Shown here: piece by piece, positions 1 to 10,545 of the stretch
Numbering within the stretch: position 1 is the first letter of the stretch
Layout of the letters: every line of letters begins with the position of its first letter
Source of the DNA: Bemisia tabaci
Lineage: Eukaryota; Arthropoda; Insecta; Hemiptera; Aleyrodidae
Length of the DNA stretch: 64,000 nt
Direction: 5' to 3'
Assembly: GCF_918797505.1 (NCBI RefSeq)
Contig: NC_092800.1
Coordinates: 36,074,263 to 36,138,262, forward strand
Notes under the pieces: model-generated
Database searches by the model: none
What the model saw: the letters and a program-made list of their open reading frames with translations, nothing else
Told to the model about the DNA's origin: nothing
Made by a program: the position numbers and the translations under genes

Positions 1-28
1 AAGTTGTGTAAAAAAACTTTGCCTCCAA

Positions 29-405
29 CAAAGTGCTTTGGAAATCGTTCAATTTGACACGGAACTACATTCATATGTACAAAACACACATTAAATTATC
101 TTTTAAAACATATTTTTCTTTCGTTATTTTTGTCTTCAATGAAAAACTTTTCATCAATGAGGATAATCCATATAAAGGGTGCAGACATATCAACATCATG
201 AGTTGAAAAACGCTGACTCCGCGAGTTTCAGTATTAGAGCCCCACACAGAACGGAGTGGCGAGCTACCAGCAAGCAACGCCCACTGGCGCCTGCAAACCT
301 ACGGGGATAAATCACGCATTACGCAATGCGTGAAGTATCCCAGTTGGGTTTGTAGGCGCTAATGCGCGTGCCGCGCCGAGCCGCAGCGTGCCACGGCGCA
401 CAGTG
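29..405 (+). repeat. Dispersed repeat E, copy 1 (partial)
   Basis: Matches six other copies (E2-E7) in order and orientation: an AT-rich lead (GTGCTTTGGAAATC, then ACACACATTA), the segment ATCATGAGTTGAAAAACGCTG, then a GC-rich segment with a hairpin at 286-360. The hairpin arms are GGCGCCTGCAAACCTA and its complement, closing on a palindrome around ACGCAATGCGTG. The left end may be cut by the window edge. The copy shows more mismatches than E4-E7, so it is probably older. No coding capacity is seen. Confidence 0.8.
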
Positions 406-1891
406 CGGCATTCTTAAAGACGATGCGGACAAACATCGGTGAAACACACTTAACATTTAATAATGAAGATAGTGGCACCGACATAGGAAAACCTTTTGGC
501 AGTATCAAGGTAAAACACTCGAGGAATAAAAAAATGCCATTCAAGATTTTTTGCGTATTTTTTGAGAAACGTTGCTTTGAGGTTAGCAACCTCGAATTAG
601 CCTTACGCTAACAATGTAAAGGCAATGAAACACCCAAACTTTAACTTCAAATATCTCTGATAGTCGCAAAAAGTCGCAAGATCTTTTTGGTAGAATTGAA
701 ATTGGATATGTGAGGATTAAGAAAATGTCAACCACCCAGAGCATTTTGCTTTTCAAACGAGACATCTTGATTTGAAGTTGACTTCTTTTTCTCGTGTATT
801 TCTTGTGAACCAGTGGTTCTTGACCCATTTCCCACCCACTTTTCACCCAAATTTTAAGTACTTGAGAGCAAAAAATTTGAAAATGAACCATCATTGTGAG
901 TCAAAAATATCTTTAAGATGACAAACGTCAAAAAAAATATTCAGATGTCGAGTTGTGATTTTTTTATTTTTGTCCACAGAAGGCCACAGGGTGTGTGAGA
1001 CGCAGCAGCGTTGTTCGCTTTCATCCAAAAACAGAGCGATCCCAGGTTTGAGTCTTTAAAATCCGTCGAGAAAACAAGAATGATGTTTGCATATCGGGCA
1101 TCTTCACAGCAAGTATAAGTAATCGACATTTTGCGTTATGGGAAGTAGAACACACGTTGAACACACCGAAGTTGAATAGAGTTGTTTGCTCCGTTCTCAG
1201 CACGTATTTTTGAGCACGTATAATTTATAATCGAGGAATATTTTATGTGGCCTAAATTCTCCTTAGTATGTTTACGATTTCCGTACATCAATCTGGAGCT
1301 CGCTTAGGTACCATCACTTTTTTTGAACACATTTGATTATTATCAATCTCTGATTGACCTAAAATTATTTCGGTTCAACGGATACATAATAAAATGTGCC
1401 GCTTGATGTGACGTCAATAGGACGTTTTGATAAAATTTGAAGCATATCCAAAAAATTGCTCAAGTTTGATCAATTATGCATAGCACTCTTTACTTCGAAG
1501 TTTTGAAAGAATTACTTTTGTAAGTTAAAACTCTCCGGAGTTTAGGGGTGATTGAATTAATGACCTGTAAGTTTGACATGATTTTGTGGTGAAGTATGAT
1601 TGATCGGTAAAGTTCATCTTGAGTCTAGAGCCTGGAGTAATTTACATCATGTTTTAAATATGAAGTTGCCAAATCGGTGAATAAAAATGAATAAAAAATA
1701 AAATTCGGAACAAATTTTACAAATCAACCATCAACCATTTTGAATTTAAATACTCCTTTGTCAGAGTTTCAGGGTAAAGAAGTGTTTAGGCGAGTGAAAA
1801 CATCCGGTTACCTCTGCGTATTCCACAAAAATTTTGATTTTGAACATCTATTGCCATCCAACAACGGAACAATGCAAGAAACGTCTGTCCT
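406..1891. other. No recognisable gene or repeat
   Basis: AT-rich sequence with only short, composition-driven open frames on both strands. I see no TIR pair, tandem repeat, tRNA-like fold or match to other repeat families of the window. Confidence 0.5.
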
Positions 1892-2201
1892 AGAGTCCCT
1901 TTATACTGAGAGTCAAGACAATGCGAATCCATTTCTGATTGGTTGACCAGATTTTAGGCCTTCACAGTGTCACAAACGGGAATAAAGATTACATTTTCAC
2001 CAATTGCAAAGATTATAATCTGGAATGGGCCGAGGAATTTCGGGTTCGACAAGGAACAAACGGAATGAGAGGAGGAACGGAGAAAGGAATTTAAGAATGA
2101 GCCGATCAAAGATTACGAAAAACGTTCAATTTGTGTAATCTTTATTCCCGTTTGTGACTCCATGAGGGGTGTTGTCTTGACTCTCAGTATGAAGGGACTC
2201 T
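1892..2201 (+). mobile_element. Repeat D, copy 1: Mutator-like MITE
   Basis: A 310-bp element bounded by inverted termini AGAGTCCCTTTATACTGAGA and its complement, continuing through GTCAAGACAA. A second, inner inverted pair lies within (TCACAAACGGGAATAAAGAT and its complement). Two further copies occur at 53971-54598. Those copies have roughly 10-bp target duplications, which points to the Mutator superfamily (8-11 bp). No target duplication is visible around this copy (left flank CTGTCCT, right flank AGAATAA). No transposase is encoded. Confidence 0.8.
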
Positions 2202-2543
2202 AGAATAAATTAAAGAGGCTGACGATGCGGAGAAATCGGAAACCGAGTTGCAACCCTGTGATTGAAGTAGACTCCATAGTGGAACGGTTCGGGACAGGGT
2301 TAAAACGCTCTCAAGAGTGCTCCATGAACTAATAGCATTCAGTTCACGCCACCACCACTTTCCAACCCTTTTGTCCTCGTTCACCTCTTCGCGGCTTATG
2401 CATCTCAACTGAATTTTAATTTGAGTGGATTTTACATAAAAAGTTCTGATCCATGTTTTTTATCGTGTCCCCCTCCCTTTTTTCAGGTGACATCCCTGCG
2501 GCTGAATTTGTTTGACCATCGCTGATGCGAGATTGTAAATTGA
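2202..2543. other. No recognisable gene or repeat
   Basis: Mixed-composition spacer between D1 and the T/palindrome locus. The 74-codon reverse frame here has no recognisable motif, and no inverted repeat of useful length was found. Confidence 0.45.
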
Positions 2544-2712
2544 GCGCCGAAAAAAAAAGATGCTGATATAACATTCTGGATGTAAAAAAAAATGCGTGAC
2601 AACTGACAAACGTTGAATTAACCGCTACAGCAGTTGCGTTCGCAATGTCAAGATGTGAAACTAACTGCTGTGGTGGTCAATTTAGCGTTTTGTGAGTTGT
2701 CGAAAAAAATTT
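2544..2712 (+). mobile_element. Small palindromic MITE T, copy 1 (right end damaged)
   Basis: Matches the complete copy at 2996-3206 from GCCGAAAAAAAA through CATTCTGGATGT, CGTTGAATTAACCGCTACAG and on to TTTTGTGAGTTGTCG. The expected right terminus (TACCTCCAGAATG... CGGCGA) is missing, so this copy is truncated on the right, where the 761-bp palindrome starts. Confidence 0.75.
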
Positions 2713-2753
2713 TTTTTTTCGAAATTTTGAGAGCGAGAGAGGACCAAATCCAC

Positions 2754-2815
2754 AAAACGCCTTCAATCCGTTGACTAGGCAGTAGCGCGTGCTTCGGAGT
2801 TCGAATAGTCGTATC
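2754..2815 (+). repeat. Module U, copy 1
   Basis: A 62-bp unit beginning AAAACGCCTTCAA and ending TCGAATAGTCGTATC. Six copies in the window keep both ends and a 61-62 bp length, while the middle varies. This copy lies in the left palindrome arm. Its function is unknown. The GTTCGAATAGT end loosely resembles a pol III B-box, but no tRNA fold is evident. Confidence 0.7.
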
Positions 2816-2995
2816 GGAGTTCCTGCGATCCTCCTATTTGTTACTTTAAGATCTCGTCAATACATGAACCTCTGAGAGGCGCGATAAAATTGAAAAAGGA
2901 CTACTAGATAGAGTAAGAAATTAGCACTACACCACAGATTCTATCTTAAAAATGTGTAAACATTTTTACAACTTCGCACGAATTAATCTGTGACC

Positions 2996-3206
2996 TCGCC
3001 GAAAAAAAATTATGCTGATTTAACATTCTGGAGGTAAAAAAATGTGTGACAACTCACAAACGTTGAATTAACCGCTACAGCAGTTACTTTAGCAATGTCA
3101 AGATGTGAAACTAAATGCTGTGGTGGTTGATTCAGCGTTTTGTGAGTTGTCGCACATTTTTTTTTACCTCCAGAATGATAAATCAGCATGATTTTTTTTT
3201 CGGCGA
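2996..3206. mobile_element. Small palindromic MITE T, copy 2 (complete)
   Basis: Termini TCGCCGAAAAAAAATTATGC and its complement, continuing through ACATTCTGGAGGT and GACAACTCACAAACG. The two halves pair for about 70-80 bp each around a short centre. It occupies the exact centre of the 761-bp palindrome. It encodes no protein. Confidence 0.8.
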
Positions 3207-3386
3207 GGACACAGATGAATTTAAGCTAAGTTGTAAAAATGCTTACACATTTTTAAGATAGAATCTGTGGTGAAGTACTAATTTCTTACTCTGTCTAGTA
3301 GTCCTTTTTCAATTTTATCGCGCCTCTCAGAGGCTCATGTATTGACGAGATCTTAAAGCAGCAAATAGGAGGATCGCAGGAATTCT

Positions 3387-3448
3387 GATACGACTATTCG
3401 AACTCCGAAGCACGCGCTACTGCCTAGTCAACGGATTGAAGGCGTTTT
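3387..3448 (-). repeat. Module U, copy 2
   Basis: Mirror copy of U1 in the right arm of the palindrome: begins GATACGACTATTCGAACTCC on the plus strand and ends GATTGAAGGCGTTTT. It is 62 bp long, as in the other copies. Confidence 0.7.
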
Positions 3449-3480
3449 GTGGATTCGGTCCTCTCTCGCTCTCGAAATTT

Positions 3481-4042
3481 CTTTGCTCCTACTTACGGCT
3501 TTAGTTATTGTGCGCGGTTTCTTAAAACTTCCCACGAACATTATTTCTCTTAACATTTGAAGGTCACCGAAAATCACGTACCTGGAACAGAAAGACAAAA
3601 ACAATATTAATGTACACTCAGTAAAAGCAATAGAAAAGTTAATGATATTTATAAAATATTGCCTCCAATGACTCGTTCGACTTCCGAAAGTCCGAAAAAC
3701 CGAAATAAGTGCCGGTAAAGAACAGCGTCATCTCCTTTCAATTGGTCGTAAAAAGACCTATTAAAATTACAATCTATTAATAATATAATGATGGCACCAG
3801 CAAGTGCAGACAGAAATCATTAGTGAAGACACAGTCATTAAAAACTGTAGTGTACTCATGCCAGGATGGATATTTTTGGACGACATATTGGCTTTCTCGG
3901 CGAAACGCGCCTGATATAAGGCAAAAAATACGTAATTTTCTACTCGTTGACCGTACGTCGTTGTTGTTTAAAAAAGATCCGGAACATTCCTGTGAACTAA
4001 ATCGTCGCCCCTCTGAGTGAGGGCGTATCTCGATTTACATAT
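3481..4042. other. No recognisable gene or repeat
   Basis: AT-rich spacer. A 65-codon frame (3823-4020) has no family resemblance. I see no inverted termini here. Confidence 0.45.
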
Positions 4043-4183
4043 GGATTACATTTTGCAATAAGGAACCACAGTCTCTGGCTCCTCCATAAAAACACCTTTT
4101 CTGCATAGCGGAAACAATGGCACATATTATGTTGTTTCTAAAATGAGCCAGAAAAAGTGGTTCTTTATTGCAAAATGTGGTCC
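4043..4183. mobile_element. MITE J, copy 1, with ATAT target duplication
   Basis: 141-bp element with inverted termini GGATTACATTTTGCAATAAG / complement, followed by GAACCAC. It is flanked directly by ATAT at 4039-4042 and 4184-4187. Related copies lie at 34829-34963 and 55979-56239. The 4-bp A/T target duplication and the GGAY terminus are shared with family G, suggesting a related transposase source. Confidence 0.8.
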
Positions 4184-4187
4184 ATAT

Positions 4188-5276
4188 GAGCCCTACTCTC
4201 CGTATAACTCTATGCTTCCGGGGGCTCATGTGTAAATGGAGGTACACCTTTACGTCGGAAAAGCGACGAAATGCAGTATCTATTTGTCCAAAATACAAGA
4301 AATGCGCATTACTGAACGAGCTCATTATAAAATGGGAGTGTCTTGTTTATTTGCTTATTCATCACAGATACACCGGCCCGGTCCAACCGATCATGAAATA
4401 ACCGCAACATCCCCTTGAAATTTTCCTTCTTCCCTTAACCTAAAAACGCTGGTGAGGTAGGTCAGGGCTCCTCGTGGCGTGGCGGGCGCCACTGCTCGTC
4501 TCGACGAGGGCGGCAGATGCGGCGGGGGCGGGTTGGCGTGTCTGCGACGAAGCTTTTCGATTAAATCGAATTTTTTGAGTTATCAAGATATCAAAAAGTG
4601 CCCATACTTTGTGCCCACCCTGCACCCTGTAAGGATAAAGGGATAAAGCGCCCCCTGCCCCTTGGAAAAACAAGGTGGGGGTTTGAGGAAGATGTAGAAA
4701 CATACACCGGCAAAATAGATGAAATAATCACCGCAAACCACGCTTCGATATCTAGATCAGGTAACATGATACAGCCAGAATTAGGCATTAAAATACCTTC
4801 AGAAATGAATGAAAATCGGGCACTTTGACCCCTCATCTCTCGAAAACGGTTCGTAAACTCGATTTGAAGTTTTAGTATGTGTAAAGGGTCATCCTAAGGA
4901 TGTAAAAAAGCTTTACACGGACCCCCATTTCGAGGGCCCAAAAACGGGTCATTTTGTGCACGGTTCTTTTACCGATCGACTAGTAATTAATCGAATCGGA
5001 AGACGTAGATCGAATTCGATAGTGGTTCGATGTATCGTTTTGTTAAAACAATAGGGCAAAACCTTAAACGAAAATTTTAGGATTTAGGTAGGATAACCTA
5101 AAAATGAGAAAATTCCTAACGATTTTACTTTTGATCGCCATTTGATACTTATCAGAATCAAAAATCTATCACAAGAAACCCGTTCCCTCAGATTACTCGA
5201 TTAAATTGTACATGTTAAACCAATCGATATCGATACAATCTCATCTGTTTTATGTATCGAATACGATCTATTCGAT
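4188..5276. other. Spacer with GC-rich patch and ATCGAT-rich stretch
   Basis: Holds a short GC-rich patch near 4460-4560 and, from about 4975, a stretch unusually rich in ATCGAT/TATCGA words, including a TATCGATA octamer near 5228. Short frames here (up to 96 codons) are not recognisable. No gene is supported. Confidence 0.45.
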
Positions 5277-5441
5277 CAGTGGCGTGGCGTGAATAGCGAT
5301 GTATCGATTGTTATGCCATTTAACCCTATGGTAAAGAATCGATTATTAAGGTGTTTGCTGCGAACACCCTGTTTATCGATCCTTTACCATGGGTTTACAT
5401 GGCTGAACAATCGATACATCGCAATTCATGCCACGCAACTG
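5277..5441. mobile_element. hAT-like MITE M, copy 1, with 8-bp target duplication
   Basis: 165-bp element starting CAGTGGCGTGGCGTGAAT and ending ATTCATGCCACGCAACTG, with long imperfect arms (GCGATGTATCGATTGTTATG / complement). Flanks TATTCGAT (5269-5276) and CATTCGAT (5442-5449) match at 7 of 8 positions. CAGTGGCG termini with an 8-bp duplication are typical of the hAT superfamily. A degraded relative lies at 58374-58521. Confidence 0.8.
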
Positions 5442-5489
5442 CATTCGATAGTTCGGTTGATTAATCGCAGATCGGAACACTGAAGTCGG

Positions 5490-5780
5490 CGGTGAGCCGT
5501 TGCGTGGTGAGAAATCGGGGGCCGGTCGCGCCGACGCGACGGGGGTGGAAGCGAAGCGTGAAAAAATCGGGCGTCCAGAGACGACGGCGTCGCGGGGAAT
5601 CAGAATCGCACGGTCGACTCATCCATCCTCCATCAAAAAACCATTACAATCCATTCCCATTTCCATATCCTTTTACGACTGTTTTCGCCCGCGCTCCGCC
5701 GCCCGCCCCGGTCGAATCAAATGGCCCAACAGTAATGTGACGAGACTCTTCCTTCGAGCACCGAGTGCGAACTCTCGCGG
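5490..5780. other. CpG-dense patch
   Basis: Local GC and CpG content rise sharply (for example GGTCGCGCCGACGCGACGGG). The overlapping frames on both strands are composition artefacts with no recognised motif. It could be a regulatory region or exon edge, but no splice-supported exon can be shown. Confidence 0.3.
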
Positions 5781-6470
5781 GGGGTGGTGGCACGGGGGTG
5801 GTGTTGGGGGAGGGAGGAGAGACGTCTTCCGCGATGGTGTCGAACTGGGCCATCAAAATTTGCCATATTAAGAACAAAAAAACGTTGTGCGAACGTACGG
5901 AAGTTAAGCAATTTCTATTCGGGAGAAAACATGATTGAATAAACAGAAAAAAATAATAAATTAGAAATCAGTAATATATAAAAAAAATAAAAACAAAGAA
6001 AATAATTTTAATTTGGGGGTGGTGGCGCGGGGGTAGTGTTGGGGGAGGGGGCGAGAGACGTCTTCCGCGATGGTGTCGAACTGCACTGGAAAAAAAAAAC
6101 ACATTGGATCTAGAGTCCAGACTCTTGAAAACATTGACAAGAAAAAATACTCTTGATTCAATCGGATTTTTGCTTGAATCAAAACGAAATCCGCTTAAAT
6201 TAAGAGGCTTGGCTCTTGATTTAAAAAAGATTCTGATTGAATCAAGAGAACTTTTTCTTGACGATGTTTTTAAGAGTCTGGACTCTAGATACAATGTGTT
6301 TTTTTTTTCCAGTATGGGCCATCAAAATTTACCATATTGAGAAGAAAAACGTTGTGCGCACTTACGGAAGCTTTTCGGAATAAAACATGATTGGATAAAC
6401 AGGAAAAAATAATAAATTAGAAATCAGTAATTTATGAAAAAATAAAAACAAAGAAAATAATTTTAATTTT
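5781..6470 (+). repeat. Tandem duplication of about 234 bp, second copy carrying an insertion
   Basis: Unit 1 (5781-6014) and unit 2 (6015-6470) share GGGGGTGGTGGC, AGACGTCTTCCGCGATGGTG, the GGCCATCAAAATTT segment, AACGTTGTGCG and the AT-rich tail ending ATAATTTTAATTT. Unit 2 is longer by one A element (6084-6314). Unit 1 therefore preserves the empty site at 5846-5847. Confidence 0.9.
6084..6314. mobile_element. MITE A, copy 1, TG target duplication
   Basis: 231-bp near-palindrome. Termini are CACTGG plus an A-run and ACACATTGGATCTAGAGTCC, repeated inverted at the right (GGACTCTAGATACAATGTGT, T-run, CCAGTA). The empty copy at 5841-5850 reads GAACTGGGCC. The filled site reads GAACTG, element, TGGGCC, giving a 2-bp TG duplication. 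CACTG termini with 2-bp duplications fit the CACTA/Mirage/Chapaev group. The reading frame through it is not a gene, because the same peptide arises on both strands. Confidence 0.88.
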
Positions 6471-7299
6471 GAAAAAAAAAACTTACATTTTGACATGAGG
6501 CCTCTGCTGATATGACATTAATTGCGGAAGGACTCGGATCAAAATGATAGTTTTTTTCCAAAATTAAACTATTTTGTTTGCAGCATAGCTTGGTTTTGTT
6601 TAAGCCGTATTTCTATTTTATTCATTTCCTATTGGGAAATACGCTTTTGGCGAAAACCATGCAATTAGTTTCTTCAATTTTTCAAAGAATTTCAGTTAAA
6701 ATGTAACCCAAGGTGCCTGAAACTTTCAAACAAAAATACTTATACATTTTCTTCTGGATGAAAAATTTTAAAATTGAAGGAAAGCATTGTAAAAGAATGA
6801 GAATAACAAGAGTAAAATGTTGATCAAACAAAGGTTGGGAATTTTGGGACAATTGCATGCCCATTATCAACGAAAAGAAAACGTGAAATGAAAAACTGAA
6901 ACCCGTTTTTTAGTGTATTGTATTAATTGCGTAGTGTTTTTTAGGGTTCCTGAAAATTTCAGACAAGTAGACACATACATTTTTTCCTCATTAAAAATCT
7001 TGAAACACAAGAAAAGTACATTCTACACACTAAGAATCCTCTTTAAGCGCAATTTTAAATCAATCTCATTGATAAGGCGTTATTTTTTGCTATTTGACCA
7101 TCCACGGGAAAATGAATAAAATCCACAAAACGTTGAAATTTTGTAACAGAAATTCCAAGACGTAGAGGATTTTTCTACAAATACTTCAGGACGTTAAACG
7201 CCTAAAAAAGTGGAAAGTTGCCGAATAATTAAGGTGGTTAGAGTGAACAGTTCAGTATGAAGCTATTTCCATTTAAATCTTCCGTCACATTCATGCAAT
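6471..7299. other. No recognisable gene or repeat
   Basis: AT-rich spacer with short frames only. No paired termini were found. Confidence 0.45.
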
Positions 7300-7360
7300 G
7301 ATACAACTATTCGAACTCTCCGGAATGCGTGAGGTATCACGCCGCATTTGAAGGCGTTTT
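7300..7360 (-). repeat. Module U, copy 3
   Basis: Plus strand begins GATACAACTATTCGAACTCT and ends TTTGAAGGCGTTTT, 61 bp. The interior GTGAGGTATCACGCC resembles U6 as well. It is single and has no obvious flanking inverted repeats. Confidence 0.7.
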
Positions 7361-7564
7361 CAAAACAGCCAAGTTCTGATACCCGGATTATCGTTTTGCA
7401 CAGTTCATATTATTTTGTTTCCATTTCTAACCACTTGTTTATTTATAATCCTCCTATAAAAATTACCCATTTGCTATATACAATTCTAGCTGAAGCGCAC
7501 TTCAGCTATGCATTCACCACTGCAAAAATTTCAAAGGAAATCGACAAGTCCAGCGTGCATGGAG

Positions 7565-7962
7565 GCAGGCCCGCCACAAGGGTGGGATACTGGGTCGCTG
7601 GTACCGGGGCCCGTGTTACCCGTGAAAAACCACTACGAATTCACATGCAACCCTTGTTTCGTAAGAAAAAGTGACAAATTTACCCTAAAAATTTTGCAAA
7701 AGGTGAATAGATTTTCAGAAACACGCTGGGCACTGTAGAATTCTTCTTAAATTTTCAAAGAAGTATACTTCCTGGAAAATTTCTATCTATTTTCAAGATT
7801 TTTAGTACAGAGGGATATTTTTAGTAACTGCGTTTCATTTTTTCCGTCGTCAGATGCTAAGAGTCTCCACTCTGGGCATCCTCGACTTCAATGGCTCATG
7901 GTGCTTGGGGCCCGAACCTTAAAACTGGTACCAGGGCCCGAGATGGGATGTGGCGGGCCTGC
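7565..7962. mobile_element. Unclassified 398-bp inverted-repeat element
   Basis: Left end GCAGGCCCGCCACAAGGGTG... GCTGGTACCGGGGCCC pairs with right end GGGGCCCG... ACTGGTACCAGGGCCC... TGTGGCGGGCCTGC over about 55 bp. Both flanks show AG, a possible 2-bp duplication. The interior is AT-rich and non-coding. It is the only copy in the window, so it is a MITE-like candidate. Confidence 0.6.
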
Positions 7963-9077
7963 AGTTCAGTAAACATAATTTTGAGTAAGTATACTGAAAA
8001 GAAGGTGTAGTTTAGGGGAAAGTGACATGTGTGTGATAAATATGTTTCATCATTTGCAGTCAAACCAGCAGCTTTGTTAAAATTACGAAAAACAAAATGA
8101 CACCAATGGTTTAGCATCAACTCCAGAACTTTGAAGTCAGACCAAAGACTGTAAAATAGGAAGAGCACGCCAACACGAGAAAGTTAACCCCCGCATTCCG
8201 CCAAACTTCCCATTCAAAGAAAGGACTGGATACATGACAGGGGATAAGCACTCAAAATTACCTCTTCACACTCGCGATCCCCATGAAGAGAGTGTTAACG
8301 GTTTCAAAGTAATAAAAATAAGAGCACTTGTTCTGAACGAGGATTTCCTGATTTTCCTTATTTCCTGGTTCATGTGATTCATTCTCCTTTATATATTTCA
8401 GAACGGAAATATTTTACGGTTTCTCGTAAAAAATTCAACCATTGCACGGACAAAGTTTTCAACAACATTCAATTCCTTTTTTTGTCAAATATCCGATGGA
8501 GTAAAAAAGTTTCGAGTTTCTGATGTTGATTTTTTTACACGGAAACGAAATACTCCGGTCAAATAGGAGCACGTCCCACGAACAAACGTTTTACGGTTTT
8601 CTGGGCTGAAACTTTGAATCGTAAAACTGAACTATCGTTTCCTTGAGCTGAAGTTCGGTTCTGACAACCAAGAAAATTAGTTGTACATCCTATAAAGTAA
8701 ATCCTGTCAAGTGCAGTTAGAGTGCATATTATAGGAGAGTATATGGACATGTTGGTGATTTTGAGGTTGGGTTATAGAGCTCTTAGGGACGAACAGGGCA
8801 GCCAATTTATGAATTAAAATTAGCCAGAGTGATTCATTACTACAATTGTGACGACCTGTCGTATGTAAAGCATGTATTCGACTTATTATTGGCAACAATT
8901 TACTCATTTCTACGAAAAAAGGCTAATTTATAAGCGTGTTTTGCCATTCCAATTTGATATTGGAATCTAAAGATTGGCAGTGACATTTTTCGTGGTAGTA
9001 AGTTGGCTGCCCTTTTGGGCCCTAGAAGCTCCATTTTTTTACGTGTTCATACCCTTCTCCATATTGGTACTCTGCAT
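7963..9077. other. No recognisable gene or repeat
   Basis: Mixed spacer. The reverse frame at 7896-8168 overlaps the inverted repeat and is not a supported gene. No further structure was identified. Confidence 0.4.
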
Positions 9078-9153
9078 GGACTTATTTGTGCTGAAAGGAA
9101 CTATGTGGATAGAGTTTACGCGCAACATAGTTCCTTTTAGCATGAATACGCTC
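9078..9153. mobile_element. Hairpin MITE G, copy 1
   Basis: About 76 bp: GGACTTATTTGTGCTGAAAG, GAACTATGTGG, then a short loop and GCAACATAGTTCC, TTTTAGCATGAATACG. It matches the better copies at 20781, 21002, 34629, 41904 and 55233. The RNA would form a near-complete hairpin. Confidence 0.7.
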
Positions 9154-9207
9154 GCTTGCAGTTAAGATAACATCCTCAAGGCGTGAAACTCACAGCAAAG
9201 ACAGCTA

Positions 9208-9437
9208 CACTGGAAGAAAAACACATTGGATCTAATCCAGACTCTTAAAAATATCGACAAGAAAAAATACTCTTGACTCGATCAGATTTGAGCTTAAATC
9301 AAGAGCCAAGCCTCCTATTTTGAGCGGATTTCCTTTTGATTTAAGCTTAAATCAGATTGAATCAAGAGTCCTTTTTCTTGTCAATGTTTTCAAGAGTCTG
9401 GACTCTAGATCCAATGTGTTTTTTTTTTTTTCCAGTG
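9208..9437. mobile_element. MITE A, copy 2
   Basis: 230 bp, CACTGGAAGAAAAACACATT at the left, complement at the right (CAATGTGTT, T-run, CCAGTG). Flanks TA and TG differ by one base, so the 2-bp target duplication is not clean. Same interior as A1: ACTCTTGA...ATCAGATTTGAGCTTAAATC. Confidence 0.85.
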
Positions 9438-10050
9438 TGGAACAAACATTTTGAGGACATCACTCTCTGGATACCAAGATGTTATTTTTACATTTTGAGT
9501 TTGTACTTAATTTCGATATTTTTCGTAAATTCTTTGGTCTATAGATCCACGTTCCCGACATCAAAACAAAATTCGACGACCGTCACAACCGATCGCATCT
9601 GACCTAATTAACGTCGGAGATTTTTCCCCGACACGTGGCCGCCGCATGACCGTCGCGTCGAGACGGCCCCGGAGAGAACAAATTGCATGCAGTTCCCAGA
9701 ACCAGGAGCCCACACCTCGTCACCGACCCAAAACCACCCGACTCCCGCCAAGAACCCCGGGCAGATACGTCGTTTTGGCAAGGCCCGGCGGGACCGGCCC
9801 CGTCCGTTTAATATGGTTACGTGCGCTCCAGATTTGATGTTTCCCGTTCATTCACTCTTTTTATTTAATTTCAGCCGAGCTCTTCCGACGCTCTCGGCCC
9901 AAAGCGAGCGTAAAATCAAAGCTCACGCTCAACCCCCCCCCCCCCCCCGGGAACCGCGACCCTTATCAACCCTCCCCCCCCCTCGCATGTTCTCCTCACC
10001 TGCTGGCGTCTGCCTCGTTCAATTTTAGATTTTTTAATACCGTTTATTCG

Positions 10051-10052
<2 letters not shown>
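9438..10052. other. Spacer with CpG-rich patch and poly-C runs
   Basis: From about 9600 to 10020 the sequence is GC- and CpG-rich, with a 16-base C run at 9933-9948 and a shorter one near 9975. Short frames here are compositional. No gene is supported. Confidence 0.4.

Positions 10053-10096
<44 letters not shown>
10053..10096. repeat. Poly-T tract, 44 bases
   Basis: An uninterrupted run of T. It could be the reverse poly-A tail of a retroposed sequence, but no retroelement body is recognisable on either side. Confidence 0.9.
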
Positions 10097-10097
<1 letters not shown>

Positions 10098-10545
10098 GTT
10101 TGAGTCAACTGTTGTATTTTATTTAATTCTCCCTGGGTTTTCTTTTTCTTCTTTTTTAAACCCAGCTTTGTGCATTCGAGGTTTTAATTTATTCCTCTGA
10201 CACTGTCAATTCTCATCATATTTTTTTTTTCGATATCGAAGTGGACGGTTCCAAATGGAGGCGTAGGTACAACTATATGGAGAAGTTGCGAAAAGCTAAA
10301 AGTTAAGCTTTTAGGGCCATGGCTCAGAGAATGCGTTTATGATGTTTTTAGTGCTTTTTTCCATTCCGTTTTTCTTTTAATCGACTGTTATATTTCATTT
10401 AATTCTCGCGAGGTTTTCTTTTCTTTTTTTTTCAACTCTGCTTGGTATGTTCATGGTTTTAATTTATTCCTATAAAACTGTCAATTTCTATCATCTTTTT
10501 TTTCCAACATGGAAGTGGAATTTTTAAATGGAGCAGAGGTCCTAC
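10098..10545 (+). repeat. Diverged tandem duplication, about 275 bp period
   Basis: 10098-10285 and 10376-10545 share ACTGTTRTATTTYATTTAAT, TTTTAATTTATTCCT, ACTGTCAATT and GAAGTGGA in the same order. Divergence is clear, so it is old. No coding content. Confidence 0.65.

Larger units (their letters stand above)
2720..3480. repeat. 761-bp palindrome with about 275-bp arms
   Basis: The left arm 2720-2995 (CGAAATTTTGAGAGCGAGAG ... ATCTGTGACC) is the reverse complement of the right arm 3207-3480 (GGACACAGAT ... CTCTCGCTCTCGAAATTT) with scattered mismatches. The centre is element T2, itself a palindrome, so the whole block can fold into one hairpin. Each arm carries one copy of module U (2754-2815 and 3387-3448). 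It could be a foldback element or a local inverted duplication; no target duplication is obvious. Confidence 0.85.

Noticed and set aside
2754..2815. Module U as a tRNA-derived SINE head
   Set aside because: The right edge resembles a B-box, but no A-box at the proper distance and no cloverleaf is visible; left as an unexplained module.
6104..6340. Peptide LDSIGFLLES/DLESRLLKTL recurring in several frames
   Set aside because: It recurs only where MITE A occurs, on both strands, because A is a palindrome. It is not a protein family.
10053..10096. Poly-T as the tail of an inverted retrogene
   Set aside because: No gene-like or LINE/SINE-like sequence adjoins it; the neighbours are a tandem duplication and CpG-rich DNA.
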